NCBI RefSeq assembly: GCF_029867415.1
Contig: NC_081183.1
Span: forward strand, 61,206,336 to 61,270,335
DNA from: Vicia villosa
Lineage: Eukaryota; Streptophyta; Magnoliopsida; Fabales; Fabaceae
Direction of reading: 5' to 3'
Length of the DNA stretch: 64,000 bases
This document shows, one piece after another, positions 21,068-32,327 of this stretch. The number at the start of each line of letters is the position of its first letter. Position 1 is the first letter of the stretch. Position numbers and translations under genes: made by a program. The notes beneath the pieces were generated by a model, which saw nothing but the letters and a program-made list of their open reading frames with translations, searched no databases and had not been told where the DNA came from.

Positions 21068-22025
21068 GGTTACCTTTCGAGCACGTAGCGGTGAGAAGTC
21101 AATTCGTTGCTGAAGTCAAAATCTGTGTAGAAAGGGCCCCCATAAGCTTCTGAGAGAAATATGAAATGCATGATAGTATGAATGCATGTTTCATTTCTAA
21201 GGGATCCTAAAGCCTTTTCATCAACTTTGTTTCTCTTTTATTCTCTTTTTTTTTGCATATAATATCTTTTCTCTTTTTTTTTTTTTGTTTTTCTACTTTT
21301 TTCCGTTTCCTTTTTTTTTTGGAAATAGACTTTAGAATCCCCACAAATGAAGTGGATAAAGTAATGATGGTATGCAATGCAAAAGCATGGGATCAAGGTC
21401 CATATAATATTAGTATCCACTGTACAATCCTCTGAATAACTGATGTAGGTCAGATGTAACAGGATCAAAGGTCCGACACCTTTTTGAATACTAGGAGAAC
21501 CAATAGTTACCAACAGAACTTGTACCTGCACCTGCAAAGAATATGATTCCCTCCCCACTCACGGGTGAATCTAGGTCAGGGTAGGTCAAAATGGCAACCA
21601 GCGTTATCAGTCCTCCTGAGGCACCAATGTTGTTGCATCTACATGCCAACAATGATACCCCATTTGGACCTCGACTGGGCGTGGGTCTCATGATCGCACT
21701 AGACAAGACCTGACATCTCATCGGCGTCATGACTATCCACTCTATCCTAGGTATCCTATGTGTCACTCTGGCCTGGGTATTGGGCCTTTTACCTCATAGA
21801 ACATCCCACCCAACCTGCAAAACAGAACAGAAGACCCCAAGGAACACAGAATATAATCCATATGCATGATGTGCAAACAGAAATAAACCTGATATGCAAG
21901 CAGAAAAATAAACATGCAAACATATATACAAGGTATAGATATAAAACAAGTAAACACCCAGTAAAAGAAACAAACAAAGGCTAGGATCGACTCGCTAGGA
22001 ATGGACCAGCAATAGGTCTAGCAAC
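21068..22025 (-). other. 5' leader of element C
   Basis: This is leader between the PBS and gag, with a long pyrimidine/poly-T run (21230-21325). The small opposing open frames at 21491-21984 have no domain signature. No ORF1-like sequence is seen. Confidence 0.55.
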
Positions 22026-22044
22026 ATCCCCAGTGGAGTCGCCA
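22026..22044 (-). other. Primer binding site of element C
   Basis: The minus strand reads TGGCGACTCCACTGGGGAT two bases inside the 5' LTR end at 22047. It is the Ogre-type PBS and sets the minus orientation. Confidence 0.88.
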
Positions 22045-22046
22045 GC

Positions 22047-25000
22047 TGTCGTTACCGCGAAAAATGGATAGAGTCGCCACTAATATATTTATCCCATAAG
22101 GGAAAGGAATACCAGAAAACCTAACTCAGAACAAGAACAAGGTCTTTCGACCAAAGAACAGGGCACGGGAGTCGGTTACGCGAGGGGAAGGTGTTAGCAC
22201 CCCTCACGCCCATCGTACTCGATGGTATCCACCTATGTTTGTTTCTATTTAAAGGGTGTCTAATGTCTAAAACCTAAATGCAAATGAATGAAAAAGAAAC
22301 ACGGGGAAAAGAAGGAATTATTTACAAGTGTGCTCGCTTAGGCCCCGCGACCCAATGCCTACGTATCCCTTACAAGGAATCAGAGCGACCGTAGTTCGGC
22401 TCCATAGTTTCCATTTGTTTTGTGTTTTTTAGTTGAACAGCGGTTAAGGTCACAATCCACGATGCTCGACCTTTGGAGACTTATACGCCTATTTTGGAAA
22501 GGACTTAACTTGTTCTTAGGCGCCTAACAAGGCAAAAGAAAAGCAAAAGTTTGGTTTGTGTCTTTTATTGTAATTCCACGATGACGAAGACCCTCTACAG
22601 GGCTTCGCATCGCTTCCTTACTCTGTTTTAAGTCAAAGCCTTTATTAATCATTTTGAATGTTTTCTGGTTGAGTATTTTTTAAGGGAGATTTACTTTGCG
22701 ACTTAGATCACACCAAGAAAAAGAGTTTTGTTTTTGACTATTTAGAGAATGCTCATCGAGGTCTACACCACAATCGATTCTCTAAATAACGGATAAGAAA
22801 TACATCGAAATCTACATTCCAATCATTTCTTTTCCGTTTAGTAGAAAAGAACGTACATCGGGGCCTACACCCCAATCATTTCTTTTCTACTAGGTGAGAA
22901 AGAACGTACATCGGGGCCTACACCCCAATCATTTCTTTCTCACTATACATCAGAAAAGTCACAGTGTGATCTTTGTCAGGTTTTTTTATTAAGTATTTTA
23001 GAGTTGAAAAAGAAAAAGAAATGAGCAAGGGGAACTAACCTATTCTCTAATCTAATTGTTGTTATTCTAGTCTAAGTCTAATGTTAACATACTAATGGGA
23101 TATATTCTAAGAGGAGCATACAAATGGTATTAACAACATGGGCCAAAAATATGGCTAAAAACAAGCAACAAAATCACACAACATTTATACGAAAATAATA
23201 TGGAAATGGTACAAAAGAAATACAAGAAGCCATTCAAAAATTAGTACAAAATTAGTCTAAAAAAAAACTACTATTTTTATGAGTTTTTTGTTAATAAGGG
23301 AAATCTAATTCAAGCTTAACTATGTTAAAAAAATCTATTAATCCTAAAACTAACAATTTTATTGTTTTCTATGTCATTTTTAATACCTAAAAATCAAACA
23401 AAAATTATGATTCTAACTATTATTATTACCTAAAAATCTAATGAGAAAATTATGATATTTTTATATGCTTTTTATCAAAAAGAAATTTAATAACCAAAAA
23501 TTATGTCGATGCCTAGATTCTAACAAGAAAGCATGTAGTCAGGGGGGTTTGAAATCAGAAATGATGTATGGATTAGGGAATCAGGCGCAGGCCCTTAGCA
23601 TTTGGCCCAAGGGACTATTTTTATTCATCTTGCTTCAGATTTTAGTTATTATCATTTTTTGCTATCAACAATAATAAAAACAATTAATTAAATAAAATAA
23701 AATGAAAAATGAAATGGGATTAGGGTTGAATTACATGTGACCTTTCAGATTACATCTTCTTCCTCTCACCGCGAGAACGGCGCCGAAACACCCCCTCACC
23801 GATTCTCTCCGATCAAGTCTCTCCGATCAACTTCGGCCGCGCCGCCTCACCTACCTCGCCACTCACACATCTTCCTTTCTTCTTCTTTGTCTCACACTCA
23901 ATCCTTCTCCGATTCGAATCCTCACCTTGACTTCGATGCAAACAAATTCATACGAAAGTAAACACGAAGAGATGCTCCGATGACGATTCAAAGACGTCGG
24001 CCATTAGAATTCAAGGTAATCATCTGTGTTGTTCTTTTGCTTGTTCCCTCTGATTTGCGTTTCTTATTCTTCTTCTTGAATCAATCTCTTTCTCTGTGTT
24101 CTTGCGATGTGATGATGATTGATGTGTGTTGTTGTTGGTTGATTGAAGGAATGTTGATGACGATTTACGAAGAGGGTGGAGTGCGATGGTGATTTTCAGA
24201 GAGAGAGAATTGAAGATTCAAATAGCATTCTTTTGATGAGAGAGCTCGGTTCAGAGAGGATAAAGATAAAGTTGTTACAGGTGAATTCCCTCCTTGTTCT
24301 GTTACGACTTTCTCTGATATTCTGTTACGCGACTTTCCTCTAATCTTTTCTCTTTTTCATTTTTCGGGTGATTGAATGGAGATGATGAAGGTTCAGATAG
24401 AGGTTAACAATGGAGAAGATTGGGAGTGTAGTAGATGATGATTGAGGTGGAGAGATTGAGAGGTTGAAGATGTGATTTGAGGTTGAAGAATTCAGAGAGG
24501 GAGAAGAGTGTCAAGAGAAGGTTGGAGATGATGATGAATGAATGGTGAAGAAGATGGTAGAATTGCAAAGATGAATGAAGGTGATGGGGGAAGTGGTCAA
24601 GAGAGAAAATGAAAAGGATGGTATGTGTTTGATGAATGATGGATCGAGAGTCTGAAGAAACTGAATCATAGAGCAGTGCTTTTGTTATATAGAGTCTCTC
24701 AGGTCAGTGTTTACTCTGATTTTTCTCTTTTAATCCCTCCTTCTTTCCGTTATGAGCTGTTAGATCAAATTTTCTGTTGAGAATTCTGTTAGGAGTATGA
24801 TGCTGAGCTGGATTTCAGTTAGGAGTTGGTTATAGTTAGTACTAGGTTGTTGATAGGTAGTTAGGAAATTCTGTTACTGTTAGTTTTGATTGTTGTTTCT
24901 GCTTAACTGCAACTACAGGGGGCTGTTAGCTTTGAAAAGTTAGTTAGTTACAAAAGACTTTGTTAGTTAGTTATAGGGAGGTTAGAATTCTGTTGCAATT

Positions 25001-26415
25001 CCGTTTGAAAGTTGGTTATAAGGTTGGGATTCTGACTGGTTATTGTTAGTGGTTTGGATTTGGTTGTAATTGTGTGGAATGGGTTTTATGCGCGTGGCTA
25101 TGTGTGATATAGTAGCAGTAGGCTTTGGTGAAAATGCACTTGTATGGGCTGCTGTAGTAAACGATGGAGGGACCTATTTTGAATTGTTGAGAATGTTTAT
25201 TTATGGACTGTGTATGGTATGGTTTGCAGGTTTTATGTGAAATTTTCTTTTTGACTGTTTTTTGTGTGTGTGTAGAATATGATTGACTGCGCAGGTTTCC
25301 TTAAGGCTCATTGTAGACCAAAGGTTCAAGAAACATACAAAATACAATGCCGGTGTAGCAAAAGGATCGCCAAAGAACGTATTGCCCGTAGAAAGGTCAC
25401 ACACCAAGCCGAAAACAACACAGCCTCTTTGAAAAAGAACAGAGCTAGGCAATGTCAACGGAAAGTTTCCAAAGGAAGGACCGTCAATCTGAGACAAGCC
25501 AAGAAAGATAAGCACCAGCATAGGCGGGCCAAGAAATTTCAAACCACAAAGCACAAGTGATGATTATGCCGAAACATCTTTGCTCTACTGTAATCCAAAT
25601 CAGGAACCTTGCTACCATGAAGTCTTTGGTACCAAGACAGTAAAGCCTCAATGAGATACATTTGTTATAGTTTTTGTTTACAAAACTTTCAGCCAAAGAT
25701 GTAATCCACAGAAAGGCCACGAAAATAATGTGACTTGCATATGTATTATGAACATGTTTTTTTTTTTGTATGACTTGTAATTACACCCCTGAATTTTGTA
25801 TTTATGAATTTTGACTCCTTTGAGATGTAATGTTGCCTTGAGTTTTCCCTCAACTTGTTGAATTCAAATTTCCAAAACTTTTCACATTATTTTTAATTGT
25901 CCCTTTGGATGCACCACAATATCAGTTGAAAATCAGTCAGAAGATTGAAGTAGCCTTCGGTTGAGAATTAATTAGCAAGATTTGGTCCACATAAAGTCAA
26001 CCTTAATCAACTGCATATCTTTGTAACGCTTCTTCTACAATGATTCAATGAGAGGTCCAGACAAACAATAACCGAGTCAAGATGGATTGTAACACAAGCA
26101 ACCCAACAAAAACTAGGATCACTATACATAGCATCTTGATTCAAATAAGGTCCTTTGTACCAAGTCTTTACTACTTAGTGGGTATAATCATAAGGAGATA
26201 GAATCATCAATTTAATGCAAACACCAATACAAGTCAGCCTTAATTGTGATATCCTTGAGTATAGGACCCTGACTTTTCAATGTCCTGCATCCCATGTCGA
26301 TGTTATTGATTAAATGAATGCATGAGTGTTAGATGACCTAATGGAGGTATGTATAGAATGCAAAACTTAAGCCAATTAGAAATAAAATTATATGGGCAAA
26401 TTTTGGGGTGCAACA
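22047..26415 (-). repeat. 5' LTR of element C
   Basis: It is near-identical to 11334-15703 at an offset of 10713. The few differences I saw include CGCTACC/CGTTACC at the terminus, CCAGAG/CCAAAG, CGTCTT/CTTCTT and a one-base T-run change. It carries the second copies of the hairpin domain (22705-22972), U5 core (22185-22201) and TATA box (about 24685). Confidence 0.94.
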
Positions 26416-26420
26416 GGATG

Positions 26421-28079
26421 TACTCGGATTTAATTTCAATGAACATTTATCAGAAGCTTGATAAAATCATAGCGACTACACGATAAACCTTCATAAGTCT
26501 TAAATCAACCGCATACAATTCTCTTCCATGTTTGATCTTTTTGATTCGGGACACGAAATATTGCGCTATGTTAAGCAGATCGCCAAGTGATTTATGTAGA
26601 AATCACCCTACAACGAGGCCGGTCAAAACTTTATGTGCTAATGCATGCGAGAGGAATGATATGTAGATCATTCTCCGAAAGCAATACCGCACGAAAAGAA
26701 AAATGGTGAGTGATCTAGTCTTTACCAAGAATTCATAAGAATTCTCAAAGTATTAAGACTTTCATCGATCAAAATAAAGAGAAACAAAAGATGGAACCAC
26801 ATTAAAAGCTCCTTTCATCCATAATTTCAATCACATAATTTTGCGGATTTGGATTCTCATCCTATCGACGCCCTAAGTCCATTGAAATTAGAGAGAAATT
26901 AGGCCTCTAGTTTGTGATTCAAAGAAAATATCAAAAGAATGGAGTAGAAGAAGAGTTAGAACCAAAAACAAGTCAAAAATAGCAAAAACAAGCATTCTGC
27001 CTCACTGGAAATCGATTTACCTCTGTAGGAAATCGATTTCCTGCCTGCAGAATTCAGATCTGGCGCAAAAAACAGAGTGGAAATCGATTTCCCTCTGTAG
27101 GAAATCGATTTCCTGCGCACAGTTTTCAAAAAAACGGCATTATGAACTTTGAAACTTGATTTAGGCAAACATACAAACACCTTATGATCACATATCGATT
27201 GGAGCACGAATTTTCCATCAAATCACCATCAAATAAGACCAATATAGCATCAAATATGCATTGAATACAAACAACAAAGAATCACATTATGGTAGATGGA
27301 AAAGGATGATGAAAATTACCAATTCTTGAACAAAACTTAGATCCACTTCAATAATCACCAACACAAATCTTGATCTCTCAACAATTGAAGAAGAAAAGAG
27401 TGAAATGGATGGTGGTTTAGCTCAAAGTTTGTGAGGTTCAAGGTGTGACTCACAAACTTTATGAAAGAATAAGGAGCTTTGGTGAATTTGGTAGGGATGA
27501 GGAGAGAAATTGCAAGGGGTTTTTTGGCTCTCAAAGCTTGAGAAATGAGAGAGTAGAGGTCTCTATTTATATAATTGGAGCAAGAGTAGTGGCAAATTGG
27601 TCTTTTTGTGTTTGGTAATTAAATTGGTAATTAAAGTGGGATTTAAATGGTGAAATGATGTTTAGGTGGGTTTAATGAAGGAGTTAATTTTGATGAGGTG
27701 GAAAATTGGTAAAGTGATCAAATAAAAAGGTGCCAAAATGATGTCAAGCTTCCCTCCTTATATTTTTTTGAATTTTGCGCACAGGAAATCGATTTCCCAC
27801 AGGGGTAAATCGATTTCCACCTTCAAATTTTCAAAAATTGTTTTCTTGCACTGTTTTGACTTTTGCCCGATCTTTCACCTGTAAAATATAAACAAAAGAG
27901 ACAAAACACATATTTTTTTGATTTTTGGTTAGCACTAAACAAATCAAAATCTAAAAGTGCTTGATGATTCCCCTCAGAGATAATCACAGTATCAAAGACA
28001 AAGCCTCACAATGGTGCTTTTGATCGATGATTGAATGCAATTGATGTGTGATCTTAGGGTCAAAAATTGGGGTATGACA
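26421..28079 (-). repeat. 3' LTR of element A, inverted, U3-side part
   Basis: This is the reverse complement of 1322 to about 2985, ending GGGGTATGACA at 28079. It holds the palindrome clusters (27007-27113 and 27784-27818) and a minus-strand TATA box near 27560. Confidence 0.9.
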
Positions 28080-28093
28080 GATGCCCCTATTTA
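28080..28093 (-). other. Polypurine tract of element A (inverted)
   Basis: The minus strand reads ATAAATAGGGGCATC next to the LTR terminus at 28079. It proves that the LTR to its left is a 3' LTR and that this block is inverted relative to the RT and integrase halves. Confidence 0.85.
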
Positions 28094-28645
28094 TGTTTCT
28101 TTGATCCGGAAATACGATGATTGAAAATCTTCGTTTTGACGAGATTGAAGAGACTTAAATATATAAAACACGCAATTTTTGAACCTAAGATGCAATTCAA
28201 TTTTTAATGAATGCATGTGATGATGAAACAACACTGGGGAGAAAAAGAACTCCACTGGGGAAAGCACATGTCTTGTGGGAAGAACTCCAATGGGAAAACA
28301 AGACTTTGTTGGAGAAACAAAACTTTGCTGGGAAAAGAAACTTCACTGGGGAAAACATTTTGCACCAGAGAGGTTAAAGCATCACCTTTCACTAGGGTGA
28401 GAAAAGGGGGCATCCTCTTTCACTGGGGATGAGAAAATATGCATCCTCTTTCACTGGGGGATCATAAGATATGCATCCTCTTTCACTGGGGATGAGAAAT
28501 ATGCATCCTCTTTCACTAGAGAATCAGAATACCCGTCTATCATTAACAGAGAACACACCATCGTTCCACTGATGATAAAAATGCATCGACGTACCACTGA
28601 CGATGAAGATGAAATAACATACACCAACGTATATAACATACACCA
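28094..28645 (-). repeat. 3' non-coding hairpin region of A, inverted part
   Basis: It contains CACTGGGG-type repeats (28230-28350), at least three CATCC/GGATG hairpins with the loop TCTTTCACTGG (28390-28510), a TCACC/GGTGA variant (about 28379-28395), and CATCG/CGATG units (28580-28605) that match, in reverse, the array at 31845-32325. It is joined to integrase-side coding sequence at about 28645. Confidence 0.8.
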
Positions 28646-29281
28646 ATTAAGTATGTATTTGAGAAACCTGCATTAACTAGAAGGATCGCTCGCTGGCAAA
28701 TGATGTTATCAGAATATGATATTGAATATCGAGCTCAGAAAGCTGTGAAAGGAAGTGTGTTGGTAGAGTACCTCGCTCACCAACCAATTGATGATCATCA
28801 ATCTATCAGAATGGACTTCCCAGATGAAGATATAATGTATTTGAGATCTCAAGATTGGGATGAACCATTGCCAGAAGAAGGACCAGATCCTGAATCCAAG
28901 TGGAGTTTAATTTTTGATGGAGCTTCTAACATTCATGGCCATGGAATTGGCGCCATTATTGTTACTCCACATGGGTCACATGTACCTTTCACTGCAAGGA
29001 TATGTTTTGATTGCACAAATAATATTGCTGAGTATGAAGCTTGCATCATGGGGCTTGAAGAGGCCATTAATCTGAGAATTAAGATTCTTGATGTTTATGG
29101 AGACTCTGCACTTGTGATTAATCAGATTAAAGGGGAATGGGAAACTCGTCATCCTGGCTTGATCCCTTACAAAGATTACGCTAGAAGGTTGTTGACGTTC
29201 TTTAACAAAGTTGAATTCCACCACATCCCTCGAGATGAGAATCAGATGGCTGATGCTTTAGCCACATTGTCCTCCATGTAA
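28646..29281 (+). pseudogene. RNase H tail and archaeal-type RNase H of element A
   Basis: The frame opens at the joint (KYVFEKPALTRRIARWQMM), which is the end of the element's first RNase H/connection. It then reads an acidic linker and a second RNase H domain of the type gained by Tat elements: FDGASN (first Asp), AEYEA (Glu), VYGDSALV (Asp) and DENQMADALA (last Asp), about 28910-29270. TAA at 29279-29281 ends the ORF, but the same frame continues directly into integrase, so this is a nonsense mutation rather than a natural end. No start codon belongs here, because upstream coding sequence was moved to 7822-9241. Confidence 0.9.
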
Positions 29282-30628
29282 AAAGTGAACTTCCATAATG
29301 AGGAACCTCAGATTACGATCAGGCGTCTTGATAGACCTGCTCATGTATTTGCAGTTGAGGAATCAACAGATGAAAAGCCTTGGTATTTCGATATTAAACA
29401 CTTCCTTCAGACTCAAGAGTACCCACTTGGGGCATCAAATAAGGATAAGAAAACTTTGAGGAGATTGGCTGGCAGTTTCTTCATCAATGCTAATGCTTTG
29501 TATAAAAGGAATTATGACATGGTTTTGCTCAGATGCGTGGATAGACACGAAGCAGACATGTTGATGCATGAAATCCATGAAGGTTCTTTTGGTACTCATG
29601 CCAATGGACATTCGATGGCTAAAAAGATGCTTAGAGCAGGTTACTATTGGCTGACAATGGAATCTGATTGCTACAAGTTTGTAAAGAAGTGTCACAAGTG
29701 TCAGGTGTATGCTGACAAGATTCATGTGCCTCCGACACTTCTCAATGTTATTTCGTCTCCATGGCCTTTCTCTATGTGGGGTATCGATATGATTGGCATG
29801 ATTGAACCCAAGGCTTCGAACGGACATCGATTCATCCTGGTAGCAATCGATTACTTTACCAAGTGGGTAGAAGCTACTTCATATGCTAATGTGACAAAGC
29901 AAGTTATGGTCAGATTTATCAAGAATAATATCATCTGCAGATATGGTGTACCGAGCAAGATCATTACTGATAATGGCTCGAATTTGAATAACAGCATGAT
30001 GAGAGAATTGTGTGAAAGTTTCAAAATTGAACACCACAACTCTTCGCCTTATAGGCCAAAGATGAATGGAGCTGTTGAAGCAGCAAATAAGAATATTAAG
30101 AAGATTGTGCAAAAAATGGTTGTTACGTACAAGGACTGGCATGAGATGCTCCCATTTGCTTTGCATGGGTACCGTACATCTGTTCGTACTTCAACCGGGG
30201 TAACCCCCTTTTCTTTGGTTTACGGTATGGAAGCAGTGCTCCCCATTGAGGTTGAGATTCCATCGTTGAGAGTTCTAATGGAAACCAAGTTATCTGAGGC
30301 TGAGTGGTGTCAGAGCAGGTTTGATCAATTAAATTTGATAGAAGAAAAGAGAATGACGGCTTTATGCCATGGTCAGTTGTACCAGAAAAGAATGAAGAAA
30401 GCATTTGATAAGAAGGTTCGACCTCGTGTATTCAGAGAAGGCGACCTCGTGCTCAAAAGGATCTTGTCTTTCACCTCCGATTCAAGGGGCAAGTGGACTC
30501 CTAATTTTGAAGGACCATATGTTATTAAGAAAGCCTTCTCTGGCAGTGCATTAATTCTTGCAACTATGGACGGAGAAGAGCTCCCACGTCCCGTGAATGC
30601 TGATGTAGTCAAGAAATACTTCGCCTAA
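29282..30628 (+). pseudogene. Integrase of element A
   Basis: It is in frame with the RNase H segment. It has an HHCC zinc domain (H and H in EIHEGSFGTHANGH, then CHKCQ at about 29690-29705). The catalytic core has WGIDMIG (first Asp), ITDNGSN (second Asp) and NGAVEAANK (Glu). A C-terminal basic/GPY-like part includes KWTPNFEGPYVIKKAF, and the frame ends at TAA 30626-30628. No chromodomain follows, consistent with Tat rather than chromovirus. The domain looks complete, and its only break is the nonsense codon just upstream. Confidence 0.92.
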
Positions 30629-30643
30629 AAACAATAAAAGAAC

Positions 30644-30800
30644 AGCTCGCTAAGTTGAAAACCCGAAAGGGCGGCTTAGGCAAAAAAGAGCGTCTCGGTG
30701 GATTGAAAACCCGAAAGGGCGGTCCAGGCAAAAATTAGAGACATAAACAGAATAAAATACCCGGTGGACTGAAAACCCGAAAGGGCGGTCCAGGCAAAAG
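30644..30800 (+). repeat. Three CCC-GAAA-GGG hairpins just after the integrase stop
   Basis: Three units at about 30648-30680, 30697-30728 and 30763-30794 each contain GAAAACCCGAAAGGGCGG, a 3-bp stem with a GAAA (GNRA-type) tetraloop. The outer stems change together: CTAAG/CTTAG, TGGAT/GTCCA (one G-T pair) and TGGAC/GTCCA. Each ends in GGCAAAA. Confidence 0.85.
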
Positions 30801-31812
30801 TTAGGGATTCATGGCAAGTAACTACATCAGACAAGACTTAATCATCAGCAGTCATCTGTTTATCATGAGAAGTTCAACACATTTCAACGGAAGCCTTTGC
30901 TCAGGAATTCCAAGTTGAGAGAGAGAGGATAGGGTCATTACATTTCAATGTACCTTTTCCACAAAATTACCACTTTCCAAACTTTGTAATAATCCATGGG
31001 GTCTTGCCTTTTGCAAGCTACCATTCTATTAAAAAAGTTTGAGCCTTTACCTTTTATTGGCAATCTTATTTCTTTCATATCTCTCAAAATGTCATTTATT
31101 GTTGATAGTAATTTTTGAAACAAAAAGAAAATTAATTTAAACAAAATCTTTTTTGAAAAATATAAAAGAAGTTTTGTTTTGATTCATGAGTGCATTACAA
31201 GGAACAGATATGTTGATGTATTCATATACAAAAGGGGAAGAATATATCCCACTTAACGAACTTTTGGCTTGGTTCGAATATGATGTAGAACTCAGTTATT
31301 TTTGTTCTCTCAACTCCAATGATCCCTCAGTGTTGGGTAGCATTATTTTGATGCCGTCAAAAGATTGTTATAGCAGTTTTTGCTCTGGTATTCAGCTTGA
31401 GACACGCTTGATTATGCTATTTTCGTACTCCATCTCTTGAGTCCACTTCTTGTGCTAAGTTTTGGCAGCATATGCATCATTAACATGCATCAAAAACAGT
31501 CATACATTTACATTTGCTATCATGAAGTTTACTGTCAAACAGATCGCTCTTTCATTTAGAGTGTCTTAAGCAGAAAAAGCTCACTTTCCTTGAAAATCCC
31601 CACTGAACTTGTTTCTAGGTGGATAATATGTTTTAGTTCAGATGTCTACGAACAGAAGACCAGTGAGTTTCTCCCTCACTTGGTCCAGTCTTTTTTGGCA
31701 ACTTCTTTCCATCTGGTCATGGATTGAACTTTGGTCACTGGATGATGAATGTTGGGATTATGCATTTGTGTTTGCATCCTCAAATCATTGAAAAAATATT
31801 ATTGATTGCTCT
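30801..31812 (+). other. 3' non-coding region of A, no gene recognised
   Basis: An 84-codon frame at 31186-31440 has no recognisable domain and no counterpart elsewhere in the window. I treat it as chance. No repeat is evident. Confidence 0.5.
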
Positions 31813-32327
31813 TCACCGTCAGTGGTACAAAGGGGCATTTCTTCATACCTTCAGTGGAATGATGGTATATTTTATCGTCAGTGGTACGACGATATATCTC
31901 TTTTCTACCTCCAGTGGAACGTTGGTAGCTCACCTTCAGTGGAACGATGGTGTATCTTGTTATCTTGTTTCATCGTCAGTGGTACGTCGATGTATTTCTC
32001 TTTTCTACCTCCAGTGGAACGTTGGTAGTTCACCTTCAGTGGAACGTTGGTGTATGTTATTTTATCTCCATCGTCAGTGGTATGTCGATGTATATCTTCT
32101 CATATCATCAGTGGAACGATGGAATATTTTATCGTCAGTGGTACGTCGATGTATTTCTCTTTTCTACCTCCAGTGGAACGTTGGTAGCTCACCTTCAGTG
32201 GAACGATGGTGTATCTTGTTATCTTGTTTCATCGTCAGTGGTACGTCGATGTATATTTTCTCATATCATCAGTGGAACGATGGTATATTTTATCGTCAAT
32301 GGCACGGCGATATATCTCTTTTCTACC
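31813..32327 (+). repeat. CAGTGG hairpin array in the 3' region of A
   Basis: About 15 units share a loop around CAGTGGAACG or CAGTGGTACG and carry different paired stems: ATACC/GGTAT, TATCG/CGATA, CTACC/GGTAG, CACC/GGTG and CATCG/CGATG. Higher-order blocks of about 180 bp repeat. The open frames across it are repeat artefacts. It is cut at about 32327 by B LTR, with ACCTCCA common to both sides of the joint. Confidence 0.9.

Larger units (their letters stand above)
11334..26415 (-). mobile_element. Element C: gag-only Tat/Ogre-type retrotransposon, young and complete
   Basis: It has two LTRs of 4370 and 4369 bp, a 5-bp duplication GGATG, a PBS at the right and a PPT at the left, so it is transcribed on the minus strand. 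The internal region (15704-22046, 6.3 kb) has one long ORF, a Gag (19631-21067). I find no protease, RT, RNase H or integrase motif in any frame. I counted about five differences between the LTRs while reading, without a full alignment, which implies very recent insertion. It must depend on enzymes supplied in trans. Confidence 0.92.
1322..32327 (+). mobile_element. Element A: Ogre/Tat-type Ty3/Gypsy element, internally deleted and rearranged
   Basis: The parts in sense order are: 5' LTR 1322-4450; PBS 4457-4476; ORF1 remnant; gag 5886-7556; intron 7553-7821; RT and start of RNase H to about 9240; archaeal-type RNase H and integrase 28646-30628; hairpin-rich 3' region 30629-32327. The remaining 3' region, PPT and 3' LTR lie inverted at 28645-9872, and flanking B sequence is inverted at 9871-9233. 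The imperfect duplication CCTAC/CCTGC at the outer LTR ends shows both LTRs belong to one insertion. Double RNase H, a gag-RT intron and a TGGCGACT-type PBS are features of the Tat/Ogre lineage. The element could not be autonomous: it has no protease, a collapsed ORF1 and two stops. Confidence 0.85.

Noticed and set aside
31186..31440. 84-codon ORF downstream of A integrase
   Set aside because: It has an ATG and normal composition but no domain, no second copy in the window to test conservation, and lies in a 3' UTR.
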